A stretch of DNA of 64,000 bases. Source: Prauserella flavalba (GTDB taxonomy: Bacteria; Actinomycetota; Actinomycetes; Mycobacteriales; Pseudonocardiaceae). Position 1 is the first letter of the stretch. Each line of letters opens with the position of its first letter. The notes beneath the pieces were generated by a model. It saw only the letters and a program-made list of their open reading frames with translations. It ran no database searches and was not told the origin of the DNA. The DNA lies in assembly GCF_003202235.1 (NCBI RefSeq), contig NZ_MASU01000012.1, positions 62,001 to 126,000 of the forward strand, read 5' to 3'. Positions 36,816-46,432 of this stretch are shown here, one piece after another. The position numbers and the translations under genes are program-made.

Positions 36816-38773
36816 GAGGAAGCCCCCACCGCGGTCGGCGTCAACGCTGGCTGATGGTCGGCCGTGTCCTGCAGGGGCTTGGTGCGGCCGGCGCGGACGC
36901 CGTTGGCGATCACGACGACCTCGGCCAGCTCGTGCACCAGCACCACCGCGGCCAGCCCCAGCACGCCGAACAGTGCCAGCGGCATCAACGCGATGATCAA
37001 CCCGAGGGACAGGCCGACGTTCTGCAGCATGATGCGGCGGGCGCGGCGGGCGTGGGTGAACGCCTGGGGCAGGTGCCGCAGGTCCTCGCCCATGAGCGCG
37101 ACGTCGGCGGTCTCGATCGCCACGTCGGTGCCCATCGCGCCCATCGCGATGCCCAGGTCGGCGGTGGCCAGGGCGGGTGCGTCGTTGACGCCGTCGCCGA
37201 CCATCGCGGTCGAGCGCTGGCCGCGCAGCTTGTCGATCAGGCGGGCCTTGTCCTCCGGGCGGAGTTCGGCGTGCACGTCGTCGATGCCGACGTCCTTGGC
37301 GAGCGCGGTAGCGGTGGCGTGGTTGTCGCCGGTGAGCATCGCGACGTGGTAGCCGTCCCGGCGCAGCTGGGCCACGACCTCGGCGGCTTCCGGCCGCAGT
37401 TCGTCGCGGACCGCGATCGCGCCGACGACCTGGCCGTCCTGCTCGACCAGCACAGCGGTCGCGCCGGCCTGCTGCATCCGCTCCACGTCCGCGGCGAGTG
37501 CGCCGGGGTCGAGCCAGCCGGGGCGACCCAGCCGGAGGGTGTGTCCGTCCAGGCGGCCGGTGAGCCCGGCGCCGGTGACGGCCTCCACGTCGCTGGCGGG
37601 GGTGACGTCGTCGACGGCGGCGAGGATCGCCTTGGCGAGCGGGTGTTCGCTGCGGGCCTCCAAGGCCGCGGCCAGGTGCAGGACCTGGTCGCGGGTGGCG
37701 CCGTTGGTGGTGGCGACGTCGATGACGGCGGGCCGGTTCGCGGTGAGGGTGCCGGTCTTGTCCAACGCCACCCCGCGGACCGCGCCGAGGGCTTCCAGCG
37801 CGGCGCCGCCCTTGACCAGCACACCGAGCTTGCTGGCCGCACCCACCGCGGCCACCACGGCGACCGGGACGGAGATCGCCAGCGCACAGGGGGAGGCGGC
37901 GACGAGCACGACCAGGGCACGTTCGATCCAGGTGACCGGGTCGCCGAGCAGGCTGCCGATCACCGCGATCAGCGCGGCGGCGATCATGATGCCGGGCACC
38001 AGCGGTTTGGCGATCCGGTCCGCGAGACGCTGGGAGGCGCCCTTGCGGGCCTGCTCGGCCTCGACGATCCGCACGATCCGGGCGAGCGAGTTGTCCTCGG
38101 CGGTGGTGGTGACCTCGACTTCGAGCACGCCGGTGCCGTTGATCGACCCGGCGAACACCTCGCTACCGGGGCCGGCCTCGACCGGGACGGACTCGCCGGT
38201 GATCGCCGAGACATCCAGCGCGGTGCGGCCCTCGCGGATGATCCCGTCGGTGGCGACCCGCTCGCCAGGTTTGACCAGCATCCGGTCGCCGACCCTCAGC
38301 TCGGCCGGGGACACCACGGTCTCGGTGCCGTCGCGCAGGACGGTGGCCTCTTCCGGGACGAGGGACAGCAGGGCGCGCAGGCCGCGGCGGGTGCGCGCGA
38401 GGGAGTATTCCTCCAGGCCCTCGCTGATGGAGAACAGGAAGGCCAGCATCGCGGCCTCGCCGACCTCGCCGAGGATGACCGCGCCGACCGCGGCGATGGT
38501 CATCAGCGTGCCGACGCCGATCTTGCCCTTGACCAGCCGCTTGAGCGTGGAGGGGACGAAGGTGTAGGCACCGGCCAGCAACGCCGCCACCTCCAGCACC
38601 AGCTCGACCGGCCGCGAAGCGCCGGCCCAGCCCGCGATCAGCGCGGCGAGCAGGAACACCCCGGAGATCGCCGCGAACTGGAGTTCCTTGACTTGCCAGA
38701 GCCGTTCCGGCTCGTGCTCCTCGGCCTCCTCGCCCACGGGTTCGTCGTGGCCGCAGCCGCACGCGTCGCTCAT
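36812..38773 (-). CDS. P1B-type heavy-metal ATPase
   Basis: A 653-residue metal-translocating P-type ATPase. TGES is at 192-195, SPC in the membrane at 294-296 (AASPCALAIS), the phosphorylation motif DKTGT at 338-342, and GDGVNDAPAL near 540. A late helix has VHELAEVVVIANG. The SPC motif with a HE-containing helix fits the P1B-4 group (Co, Fe, Zn or Cd), rather than the copper CPC group. The N-terminus is short and has DACGCGHDE instead of a full metal-binding domain. It overlaps the CmtR-like sensor gene by ATGA. Confidence 0.87.
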   Translation of the reverse strand: MSDACGCGHDEPVGEEAEEHEPERLWQVKELQFAAISGVFLLAALIAGWAGASRPVELVLEVAALLAGAYTFVPSTLKRLVKGKIGVGTLMTIAAVGAVILGEVGEAAMLAFLFSISEGLEEYSLARTRRGLRALLSLVPEEATVLRDGTETVVSPAELRVGDRMLVKPGERVATDGIIREGRTALDVSAITGESVPVEAGPGSEVFAGSINGTGVLEVEVTTTAEDNSLARIVRIVEAEQARKGASQRLADRIAKPLVPGIMIAAALIAVIGSLLGDPVTWIERALVVLVAASPCALAISVPVAVVAAVGAASKLGVLVKGGAALEALGAVRGVALDKTGTLTANRPAVIDVATTNGATRDQVLHLAAALEARSEHPLAKAILAAVDDVTPASDVEAVTGAGLTGRLDGHTLRLGRPGWLDPGALAADVERMQQAGATAVLVEQDGQVVGAIAVRDELRPEAAEVVAQLRRDGYHVAMLTGDNHATATALAKDVGIDDVHAELRPEDKARLIDKLRGQRSTAMVGDGVNDAPALATADLGIAMGAMGTDVAIETADVALMGEDLRHLPQAFTHARRARRIMLQNVGLSLGLIIALMPLALFGVLGLAAVVLVHELAEVVVIANGVRAGRTKPLQDTADHQPALTPTAVGASS

Positions 38774-39180
38774 CGAGCACTCTCCTTGCTGTCCTCAATC
38801 GCGCTGTCCTGATCCGCGTCGGCTGGGGTGTCGGTGCCGTAGTTCGGGCACAGCGCCACCGCGTTGCCGGTCGCGGCCAGCAGTGTTTCCGCCGATGCCA
38901 ACAGGTCCATCAGCTCCGGGCGGGCGAGGCTGTAGAACACCTGCCGGCCCTGCGGGCGGCCCACCACCAGCGCGCAGTCACGCAGGCAGGCAACGTGCGC
39001 CGAGACCGTGGACTGCGCCATTCCCAACGCGGCCACCAGGTCCACCACTCGCGCCTCACCGCAGGCCAGGCGTTGCACGATCGCCAGCCGCGTGGCGTCC
39101 GAAAGGCTGTGGAACAACGCCACCGCCGGGTCCAAGCCCGCGCCCACGCTCGACGCGAGACATCCATCCGTGCTATTCAT
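38770..39180 (-). CDS. cmtR: CmtR-type ArsR-family metal sensor
   Basis: A winged-helix ArsR-family repressor of about 136 residues. Counted from the GTG at 39186, its cysteines are Cys67 and Cys71 in ACLRDC and Cys113 in ALCPNYG. The CLRDC pair plus a C-terminal Cys is the Cd/Pb site of mycobacterial CmtR (spacings 4 and about 41). The start is ATG at 39180 or GTG at 39186; neither has a clear ribosome site, so the mRNA may be leaderless. It heads the operon of P1B ATPase, LspA, CDF and CapK-like genes and likely represses it until Cd or Pb binds. Confidence 0.85.
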   Translation of the reverse strand: MNSTDGCLASSVGAGLDPAVALFHSLSDATRLAIVQRLACGEARVVDLVAALGMAQSTVSAHVACLRDCALVVGRPQGRQVFYSLARPELMDLLASAETLLAATGNAVALCPNYGTDTPADADQDSAIEDSKESAR

Positions 39181-39230
39181 CGTCACGAGGCGATGATAGC
39201 AGTGACACGTGATGGAATCGAGGTTGGACG

Positions 39231-39863
39231 ATGTTGATGAACAAGGCCGAGACAGCGCTGGTGAATTCCCCGCCCCGGCGCTGGCTGCAGCGCTTCTACG
39301 AGGCCCAGGTGCTGATGCGGTTCGGCGGGCGGCTGATCCCTGGGGCGCGGGTGCTGGAGATCGGTTGTGGGTCCGGGTACGGGACGCAGCTGGTGCTGGA
39401 GCGGTTCGGCGCCGGCAGCGTGGACGCCGTGGACCTGGACCCGGCGATGATCGAGCACGCTGGCCGGCGCCTCGCTCGCTACGGAGACCGGGTTCGGCTC
39501 GTGCAGGGCAGCGCGACCGACCTGCGCGCCGCGCTGGATGCCGAGGACGGCGGCTATGACGCGGTGTTCGACTTCGGGATCGTCCACCACATCCCGGACT
39601 GGCGCGCGGCCATCGCGGAGGTCGCCAGGGTGCTCACGCCGGGCGGGCGGTTCTACTTCGAGGAGGTCACCGCCCACGCCCTGGCCCGCCCCATCTACCA
39701 GCGGCTGTTCGACCACCCCACCGAGGACCGGTTCACCGCCGACCAGTTCCTCGACCAACTGGCCCACCACGGCCTCGCGGTGCTCGGCTCGGTCACCCGG
39801 ATCAGCGGTGACTACCTGCTCGGCGTGGCCGCGAAGCCGGTGCCTACAGGGAGTGACGGGTGA
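39231..39863 (+). CDS. Class I SAM-dependent methyltransferase
   Basis: A 210-residue methyltransferase with VLEIGCGSGYGTQLVLERFG as motif I, DAVDLDPAMIEHA as motif II and FDFGIVHHIPDW as motif IV. It begins 50 bp from the divergent cmtR start and overlaps the next gene, a membrane methyltransferase. A GTGATG overlap links the two. Substrate unknown; the late region RFYFEEVTAHALARPIYQRLFDHP resembles small-molecule or UbiE-like enzymes. Confidence 0.82.
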   Translation: MLMNKAETALVNSPPRRWLQRFYEAQVLMRFGGRLIPGARVLEIGCGSGYGTQLVLERFGAGSVDAVDLDPAMIEHAGRRLARYGDRVRLVQGSATDLRAALDAEDGGYDAVFDFGIVHHIPDWRAAIAEVARVLTPGGRFYFEEVTAHALARPIYQRLFDHPTEDRFTADQFLDQLAHHGLAVLGSVTRISGDYLLGVAAKPVPTGSDG

Positions 39864-40489
39864 TGGCCGTCGCAGCCCTGGCCCTGTTCGTCGTATTCAT
39901 GGCCCTCGCTGGCGGAGTGCGCACGCTGATCCAGCGCCGCCGCACCGGCGACACCGGCAACCGGCGCACCTGGGCGGCACGCGGCTCGCTGGAATGGTGG
40001 GGGCTCGCCGTAGCTGACCTCGGCTACCTGCTGGTGGGGCTCGGCGCGCCGGTCGCCGCGCTGGCCGGCGTGCCGCCGCTGGCCGTCGTCGACTACCCGG
40101 TTGTGCGCGGTCTGGGCGTCGTGCTCGTGATATTCGGCATCCTCGCGACCTTCGGTTCCCAGCTGGCGCTGGGCGCCTCCTGGCGGATCGGGGTCGACCA
40201 GATCGAACACACCACGCTGGTGACCACCGGTCCGTTCCGGCTGGTGCGCAACCCTGTCTTCACCGCCGCAGCCAGTGTGTTCCTAGGCTTGGCGTTGATG
40301 GTGCCCAACCTCGTGGCGATCGCCGGCCTGGCGGTCACACTCATCGGAATCGAGATCCAGGTGCGCCTGGTCGAAGAGCCCTACCTACGCGGTGTCCACG
40401 GCGCGCCATACACCGACTATGCCTCTCGTGTCGGCCGCTTCCTGCCCAGTATCGGTCGCCTGCGGGCCAGCCGCCCTCACGGGAGTTGA
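39863..40489 (+). CDS. Isoprenylcysteine-methyltransferase-like membrane protein
   Basis: A 208-residue membrane protein with four or more helices. The C-terminal SAM-binding pattern is VTTGPFRLVRNPVFTAAAS and later VEEPYLRGVHGAPYTDYASRVGRFLP, typical of the ICMT/PEMT family (PF04140-like). It may be cotranscribed with the preceding soluble methyltransferase. In bacteria these enzymes methylate varied lipids or thiols. Function here is open. Confidence 0.8.
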   Translation: MAVAALALFVVFMALAGGVRTLIQRRRTGDTGNRRTWAARGSLEWWGLAVADLGYLLVGLGAPVAALAGVPPLAVVDYPVVRGLGVVLVIFGILATFGSQLALGASWRIGVDQIEHTTLVTTGPFRLVRNPVFTAAASVFLGLALMVPNLVAIAGLAVTLIGIEIQVRLVEEPYLRGVHGAPYTDYASRVGRFLPSIGRLRASRPHGS

Positions 40490-40491
40490 CG

Positions 40492-41262
40492 ATGTGGCAG
40501 GGAACGGTGGCTCTCCGGCCCGGCCGGTTGATCTACACCGGCCAGGTCGGCGTCGCCCATCGGCACCGACACGCCGCGGTGCAACTCGTGCTCGCCACCG
40601 ACGAGCCGGTGCGGCTGCGCGACGAGGCCGGCACCGGCCGGCAGGCCCGCGCGGCGGTGATTCCGTCCGGCGCGGAACACGAGATGGTCGGCGGCTCGTC
40701 GGGACTGCTGGCATGGATCGACGCCGACGGGCTGCTCGGCCAGACACTGACCGCACGGGTGCGGCGCACCGGGCTGCCCGTCGACTCCGTCGCCGCGTGG
40801 GCTGCGGCGGCGCAGCCACTGCTCGACAACGGCCTCCCAGTCGACGGCACCCCGATCGGGCTGCTTGACCAGATCCTGTCCGAGCTCGCCGATGCGGACA
40901 CACCTGACCAGGTGCCGTTGCACCCAGCGCTACGGCACGCGGTAGCTGCGCTGCCGACCATGCTTGACCACACTGTCCACCTGGGACAGCTCGCCGCGGC
41001 GGTCGGTATCTCGGCCAGCCGGCTCGGTCACCTGTTCAGCGACGAACTCGGCCTCCCGTTCCGGGCCTACGTCCGCTGGGCACGCCTGCAGCGGGCGATC
41101 GACCACGCTCGGCAGGGTTCAACACTCACCGACGCCGCGCACGCCGCCGGATTCGCCGACAGCGCCCACCTCACCCGCGTCTGCCACGAGATGTTCGGCC
41201 TCGCCCCCTCACTCCTGGCTCGCGCCGTGCACTGGCACGAACCAGTGCCGGAGATGGGTTAG
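40492..41262 (+). CDS. AraC-family transcription regulator
   Basis: A 256-residue regulator. An N-terminal cupin-like sensor (VAHRHRHAAVQLVLATDEPVRL) is followed by two C-terminal HTHs (HLGQLAAAVGISASRLGHLF and LTDAAHAAGFADSAHLTRVCHEMFG). Start ATG at 40492 follows GGAG. It is read in the same direction as the methyltransferase genes and the sterol-desaturase-like gene. Ligand unknown. Confidence 0.87.
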   Translation: MWQGTVALRPGRLIYTGQVGVAHRHRHAAVQLVLATDEPVRLRDEAGTGRQARAAVIPSGAEHEMVGGSSGLLAWIDADGLLGQTLTARVRRTGLPVDSVAAWAAAAQPLLDNGLPVDGTPIGLLDQILSELADADTPDQVPLHPALRHAVAALPTMLDHTVHLGQLAAAVGISASRLGHLFSDELGLPFRAYVRWARLQRAIDHARQGSTLTDAAHAAGFADSAHLTRVCHEMFGLAPSLLARAVHWHEPVPEMG

Positions 41263-41310
41263 CGAGTCTGTTCAAGGTGGAACGGGTGATCTGCCCGCAG
41301 GCTCAACAGC

Positions 41311-42219
41311 ATGAAAACGCTCGTCCGGTACGGCTACGTGCCGTTCATGCTCCTGGCCATCAATGGCGCCGGCATTGCCATCGCCGCCTCCGGCGGCTCT
41401 AAACTCTGGCTGCTCGCCCTGCTGCTGCTCGCCATCGCCGCATCGTTCACCGCCGAACGCGTCCTGCCCTACCGCGAGGACTGGAACACTCCGCACGACG
41501 ACGACCGGCGCGACGCCGTCCACGCCGCGGTGAACGAAACCCTCACCCTCGGCAGCGTCGCCGCCCTGCCTGTGCTCACTGCAGTGGCCTCGATCGACGG
41601 CGTCTGGCCCCACGACTGGCCGTTCATCCTGCAGGTGCTCGTCGCCGTTCTCGTGGCTGATCTCGGCATCACGCTGGTCCACCTGGCCAGCCACAAAGTC
41701 CCGGCGCTGTGGCGGCTGCACGCGGTGCACCACAGCGTCAAACGCGCTTACGGTTTCAACGGTCTAATGAAACACCCGCTGCATCAGACCCTGGAAACCG
41801 CCGCTGGAGTAGCGCCCCTGGTCCTACTTGGCCTACCGACCAGTGTCGCCTACGCGCTCGCGCTGTGCGTCGCCGTCCAACTCCTCCTCCAGCACTCCAA
41901 TGTGGACTACCGTGTCGGTCGTCTGCGCGTCGTGCTCGCGCTCAACCAGGCGCACCGGTTCCACCACCTGAAATGGGCCGGCATCGGCGACGTCAACTTC
42001 GGACTGTTCACCCTGATCTGGGACCACCTGCTCCGCACCTACTCCTACGACCCCGAGCGCCGGTTCAGCAGCGACGACCTTGGCATGGCGGCGAAACCGC
42101 ACTACCCCAACGGCTATCTCGCCCAGCTCGCCGAACCTTTCCGTCCCAGCGGTGCGTGCGCAGCCGACGAACCGCAACCGGAAACAATGAGCGAACAGGC
42201 TCATCCGGCGTCGCGCTGA
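41311..42219 (+). CDS. Fatty-acid hydroxylase/sterol desaturase-family protein
   Basis: A 302-residue di-iron membrane enzyme. Histidine boxes are HLASHKVPALWRLHAVHHS (HxxxH and HxxHH), then HPLHQ and HRFHHLKW. Four helices are visible before and between them. The family hydroxylates or desaturates lipids. It follows the AraC gene by about 50 bp. The C-terminal 40 residues are hydrophilic and low-complexity. Confidence 0.85.
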   Translation: MKTLVRYGYVPFMLLAINGAGIAIAASGGSKLWLLALLLLAIAASFTAERVLPYREDWNTPHDDDRRDAVHAAVNETLTLGSVAALPVLTAVASIDGVWPHDWPFILQVLVAVLVADLGITLVHLASHKVPALWRLHAVHHSVKRAYGFNGLMKHPLHQTLETAAGVAPLVLLGLPTSVAYALALCVAVQLLLQHSNVDYRVGRLRVVLALNQAHRFHHLKWAGIGDVNFGLFTLIWDHLLRTYSYDPERRFSSDDLGMAAKPHYPNGYLAQLAEPFRPSGACAADEPQPETMSEQAHPASR

Positions 42220-42276
42220 CCCGCTTTCGGTCGAAAGGCGGCTGCTGCGGCAAGGACGGCGCGCCGCTTTGGCGGG

Positions 42277-44355
42277 CTACGTAGACAGATCGTGAGGTGT
42301 CGGGCGGTTTCCAGCCACGACCCCAACGATCACAGTGCGGTCCGTTGTAGCACCGGGTGGACGATGGCGGGCGGCCCAGACCGATTCGTCGACTCGTGGC
42401 GCGCCGTCGGGATGTGGTGTGAGGTCGAGTACAAGAAGTTGGCCGAACGGCACGTTGGTGTTGCCGTATTCCGCAGCCTGACGAACGTACTTGCCCTCAA
42501 GATTGGTGGGAGCGGAGTTGGCGAGTTCGCGCTTGATCTCAGTGAGGTACCGAAGGGTTCCGAACGTCACGATGACGTCGGCACGCCCCGTCGCGATGTC
42601 GGAAGCTTCGACCGAGACCAAACCGCCGAGCTGTCCGGTTGCGAGCCACTGATGGTAGTCCTGTTGCAGGTCCGCCTCGACAGGCCGACGTTCGCCCTTC
42701 TTGAGCTGGCGGCGGTAGTCCTTGTCCTTCTCCTTGTGCAGCCCCCACGTCTTGGTCGTGAGGTCGGCGCGGCTGTGCAGGAACCGCAAGGTCTGTTCGA
42801 GCAGCAGCCCGAAGGTGTCTCGCACTTCGCCGACAAAGTGCGGTGACTCGGCGAGTTGTCGGAGGAGATCCTCAAGGAGGCGATCGAGTACCGGGTGCGC
42901 AGTCCGCGACCGTGCAAGCTCGCTGCTGTGCACGACCCCTTCGAGAACCTGGAGATTGTCGTCGCTGATGTCGGCAGCGAGATCAGCGGCCTGCTGCTCG
43001 CCAAGAGCATGGACTAGTGCGGGTGCCAGACGGTGCAACCGAGCGGTATCGGCCGCGTGAGGCTCCTCATCGTCGTCCCCATCGGTTGCGGAGCGCGACG
43101 AATGACTGTGGTCCTCACGTTGTCGTGCAGCGACTGCCTCAATACGGGCAAGGAGCAGCTCTCCTGTGTAGACGTCGAGCGGAGGAGCATCCAACTTGGA
43201 CACTTCGGTGACCGAGCGGCGAAGCGCCGCAAGCAGACTCTGCTGACGCATGATCGCGTTCTCGATAGCAGGCTCGACAACAGCAGCCAGTCCTGGCGTC
43301 GCTTCCACGCCGGGCAGCGGTCGCACAGTGCGGGCCTGGGCGTACGCGTCGAGGACCGTTGCGAGCGCCTCCCACACGTCCATCCAGACCGTTTCGGACA
43401 ACCGCTCTGCTGCTGCATTGAGCAGGAGCACGAGTCGCTGCCACGCGAGTTCTGCGGCACGCCGAGGCCGAAGCCACGACGGCGCGTGCATCCCACTCAA
43501 CCATGCCTCGCGCTGGTCCAGCGCCGCGGTGAGCCGATCGACGGCGTCGGTCAACCGGTTCTGGTCGTGGGCGGCGAACGCGAGGATCGCATCACAGGCA
43601 GCCGCGTATGCCCTGGCATCGTGACGCGCCTCCTCGGCGGCGTCGACGGTGGCGAAACCTGACCGGGCGGTGGTGAGGGCCTCCATTGCCGCCGGGAGAG
43701 TCTCGGCGGCAAGGGCGGATCTCAACTCGTAACAGGCCAGCTCAAAAGCCGCGTCCACCGCTGCCGCTTCGTCGTGGCGCAGTTGATCCAGCGCGCTGTG
43801 CAGTGAAGTGGCGATGGTGGCCTCGTTCGCCCAGCGATCCATAGCCGCGCCCAGCAGGCGGGGAAGGCGTTCGGTGAACTCCTCGGGAGCGTCGGACGGC
43901 GGTGCGGTGAGGTGGCCGAGAATGCCGAACGGCGTGACGGCACCGGCCACCGCCAGACGCACGGCGCCTTCGAGACGTCCAGCTGCCAGCAACGGATTGG
44001 AGTGGATCAGCGGCGCGAGGTCGCGCAGCAACACGTTGTGCAGCTGCACTCCTTGAGCGTCCACTGTGGACGGACTAGCAAGAAGCTCGTCCAGGCTGCC
44101 CGCCAGCGCCAGCAGGCTCTGCTGGCCGGTCAGGCCATCGATGAAGCTAGCAGTGGCGGTCTCCCAGCCAGCTGTCTCGGCGCCGACAACTTGGGCTAGC
44201 GCGTGCGCCAGCACCGGAGCCAGTGGGCCGGCGGCGATGTCGGCTGCCTCCTCGGCTACCGCCTCCACTCCGAGTTGGGCGAGCGTGGCAGTAGTCCGTG
44301 CGGTCGCCGTGTCGGCAAGGTGTTCGGCGAGCCGGGTCATGTCCACAACCGCCAT
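42277..44355 (-). CDS. Large protein with C-terminal PD-(D/E)xK nuclease domain (defence cassette effector)
   Basis: About 692 residues from ATG at 44355; earlier starts would run into the upstream gene. The first 450 residues are helical and Ala-rich without a family I recognise. The last 130 carry a nuclease-like core: EADLQQDYHQWLA, then SDIATGRADVIVTFG, then LRYLTEIKREL, then YVRQAAEYGNTNVPFGQLLVLDL. The D...E-x-K order and the following Q-AEY helix fit PD-(D/E)xK enzymes. It lies 79 bp behind the SMC-like ATPase gene. It probably acts as the effector nuclease of a three-component system (inference). Confidence 0.72.
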   Translation of the reverse strand: MAVVDMTRLAEHLADTATARTTATLAQLGVEAVAEEAADIAAGPLAPVLAHALAQVVGAETAGWETATASFIDGLTGQQSLLALAGSLDELLASPSTVDAQGVQLHNVLLRDLAPLIHSNPLLAAGRLEGAVRLAVAGAVTPFGILGHLTAPPSDAPEEFTERLPRLLGAAMDRWANEATIATSLHSALDQLRHDEAAAVDAAFELACYELRSALAAETLPAAMEALTTARSGFATVDAAEEARHDARAYAAACDAILAFAAHDQNRLTDAVDRLTAALDQREAWLSGMHAPSWLRPRRAAELAWQRLVLLLNAAAERLSETVWMDVWEALATVLDAYAQARTVRPLPGVEATPGLAAVVEPAIENAIMRQQSLLAALRRSVTEVSKLDAPPLDVYTGELLLARIEAVAARQREDHSHSSRSATDGDDDEEPHAADTARLHRLAPALVHALGEQQAADLAADISDDNLQVLEGVVHSSELARSRTAHPVLDRLLEDLLRQLAESPHFVGEVRDTFGLLLEQTLRFLHSRADLTTKTWGLHKEKDKDYRRQLKKGERRPVEADLQQDYHQWLATGQLGGLVSVEASDIATGRADVIVTFGTLRYLTEIKRELANSAPTNLEGKYVRQAAEYGNTNVPFGQLLVLDLTPHPDGAPRVDESVWAARHRPPGATTDRTVIVGVVAGNRPTPHDLST

Positions 44356-44434
44356 GGTGAGCGATTTTTCCGACCGGTCACGTCGAACGCCGCAGAGCAT
44401 GCGCCTACAGGACGCTGCAGCGGAGATACCGAGA

Positions 44435-46432
44435 TCACCACAGCGGCGCACCTTCCTCGGCGGTGACAAGGCAGTCGGCGGGCAGAACTGCCTTGCTCAG
44501 CTCGCGGTCGGCGGTTGTGATCAGCACCTGGATGTGGTTGCTCGCGGCCAACTCCGCGAGCTCCTTGAAGACGACGGCCGCGTCGAAGTCCTGTACCTCC
44601 TCGGCCTTGGGGCTGTCGATCAGGACGAGACCGGGGTGGGTCGAGATCCCGAGCTTGGCACCAACCCGCAGCAAGGCGATCACAACGGCGATGCGCAGCC
44701 GGACCTGTTCACCGGGACTCTGCTTGCCGAAGAACGACTGCGCGCCCCCGCCTTTGATCACCTTCAGCTGCGCGGCCCGGTTGACCTCCACCCTTTCCAG
44801 TGCGCTCATCCCGAATCGACGTGCAAGATCAGCGATCTCGGCGTTCAGTTCGGTGAACAGGGCGGCGGCAGCGGCCTTGCTGTCCTGATCGAGCACCTTG
44901 TCCGCGGCGGCCAACACCTTGAGGACAGTGGACTCCTGGTCTTCCTCGTGCTCGGCCAGTTCGGGCACCATCTCCAACGCGCCCTTCCACCGCGCCACCT
45001 CAAGCTCTGCAGTCATGCGCTGGCGCACTGTGTCCGTGGAGCCAGCGGCCCGCAATCGCTGTTGTGCCTCATCCAACTGTGCGGTGAGTTGGGAGAGGGT
45101 TGATTCAGCGGATTCCAGCGCCTGCCGTGCCGCATCTTCGGCAGCCCTGCTGGCATCGACACGCGCCTGTGCCTCGGCCTCGACCTCCTCGTCGCTGGCG
45201 GTCTCGCCGACGACCTCGGCGGTGCAGACCGCGCAACGGTGCACATCGCGCTCTTCCTGGCGGCGTTGCGTGGTGATCGGCGTTTCGCAGCGCGGGCACG
45301 CGCTGGGGTCCAGACCGTGGAACAGCAGCCGAGCGATCTGGCTTTCCTTGACGTCGTTCAGCGCCTTCTCGTCCGCCTGCCGTTGTCGCCGCGCGGCCCG
45401 GTAGGCCCGGTTGAGCTCGTCCCACTCCTCGTCGGCATCGGCAACTTGGCGGGCGAGCCGACCGGCTGTGTCTGCCAGGTCGGTCAGCGACGGTCCGGGC
45501 GCTTGCTGGACGAGTCGGTCGAGTTCGGTCTGTGCAGCCGTGAGCGCCTCCTGGGCTCGGGCACGTTCAGCCGCCCGCTGCTCGGCCGCTCCCCGTGCGC
45601 GCTCACGTTCCTGGGTGACCTCGGACTGCAACACCTCGCGCGTCGCCTTCACCCGTGTGAGCACCGCGGCAGCAGGCAGGTCGAGGAACACCTGCAACAG
45701 CCGTCCGGGCAGACCGGCCATCGGCTGATCCCCGAGCAGGGGCTTGTCGGGCCCAGCCGGAAGATTAATCGCGGAGTAGTAGGCAGGCCAGCCATGAGTC
45801 TGGGTGCCGACCTGCTTGTCCTTGCTCACCGAATTCACCAACGGCTGCAAGTCGAGCCGATCGAGCATCAACGTGGCCACCTGCGCGGCATGGTCGTCCT
45901 CGTCTGCGGCATCAACCAGGATCGAGACACCCTGGCGGTCCTCGGCACCATCCTCCGCCGTGAGGCTCTCCCAGCGTGCGGCAGCGAGCACCACGCCTCT
46001 GGTCAGAACACCCTTGTCGAGTGAGAGGCGAAACCCAATCGCCTGCCCCGCGATGGTGGCGTCGAGCTCAACTCCGGAGAGCCAGCGGCGGACATCAGCC
46101 TGCAAGCGGTCGCGAGGTGACCCCCGCAAGCACCACGTGATGACCTCCAAGACGCTGGTCTTGCCCCGGAAGTTGGATGCGACCAACGCGGTGAAGTCGG
46201 TGTCGAAGGTGAACGTGCGGTCAAACGGACCGTCATGCTTCGTTCCGGCACGCACACCGTGCACGCGCAGGCGGTGGACTCGGACCGACCGAGGGCGTGC
46301 CGGCGGGTAGGCCAGCGGGATGCCGTGGGTCGTGAAGACCTCAACAACAGCATCCTCGGTGGTTTTTGCCGCGGCAGCGATCCGCGCGACGAGCGAGCCA
46401 GAGTGTTCGGCGCGGGATGCCTCCACGGTCAT
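44435..46432 (-). CDS. SMC/Rad50-like ATPase with zinc-ribbon insert (defence cassette ATPase)
   Basis: A 665-residue ABC-type ATPase. Walker A is the shortened form ASNFRGKTS (residues 85-93). Coiled coil spans about 260-370 and 410-520 with a zinc ribbon between the arms (Cys379, Cys382, Cys400, Cys403). The signature is SPGEQVRLRIAVV and Walker B is LVLIDSPKAEE. The hook position recalls Rad50, but the size and the Asn-x-x-Gly-Lys-Thr loop recall ABC-3C and LmuB-like defence ATPases. It overlaps the upstream gene by ATGA. Confidence 0.82.
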   Translation of the reverse strand: MTVEASRAEHSGSLVARIAAAAKTTEDAVVEVFTTHGIPLAYPPARPRSVRVHRLRVHGVRAGTKHDGPFDRTFTFDTDFTALVASNFRGKTSVLEVITWCLRGSPRDRLQADVRRWLSGVELDATIAGQAIGFRLSLDKGVLTRGVVLAAARWESLTAEDGAEDRQGVSILVDAADEDDHAAQVATLMLDRLDLQPLVNSVSKDKQVGTQTHGWPAYYSAINLPAGPDKPLLGDQPMAGLPGRLLQVFLDLPAAAVLTRVKATREVLQSEVTQERERARGAAEQRAAERARAQEALTAAQTELDRLVQQAPGPSLTDLADTAGRLARQVADADEEWDELNRAYRAARRQRQADEKALNDVKESQIARLLFHGLDPSACPRCETPITTQRRQEERDVHRCAVCTAEVVGETASDEEVEAEAQARVDASRAAEDAARQALESAESTLSQLTAQLDEAQQRLRAAGSTDTVRQRMTAELEVARWKGALEMVPELAEHEEDQESTVLKVLAAADKVLDQDSKAAAAALFTELNAEIADLARRFGMSALERVEVNRAAQLKVIKGGGAQSFFGKQSPGEQVRLRIAVVIALLRVGAKLGISTHPGLVLIDSPKAEEVQDFDAAVVFKELAELAASNHIQVLITTADRELSKAVLPADCLVTAEEGAPLW

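Noticed and set aside
36854-38812. A 652-codon plus-strand open frame opposite the P-type ATPase
   Set aside because: It is a shadow: the minus-strand frame encodes a clear P1B ATPase with all motifs, and the opposite frame is low-complexity Gly/Arg/His.
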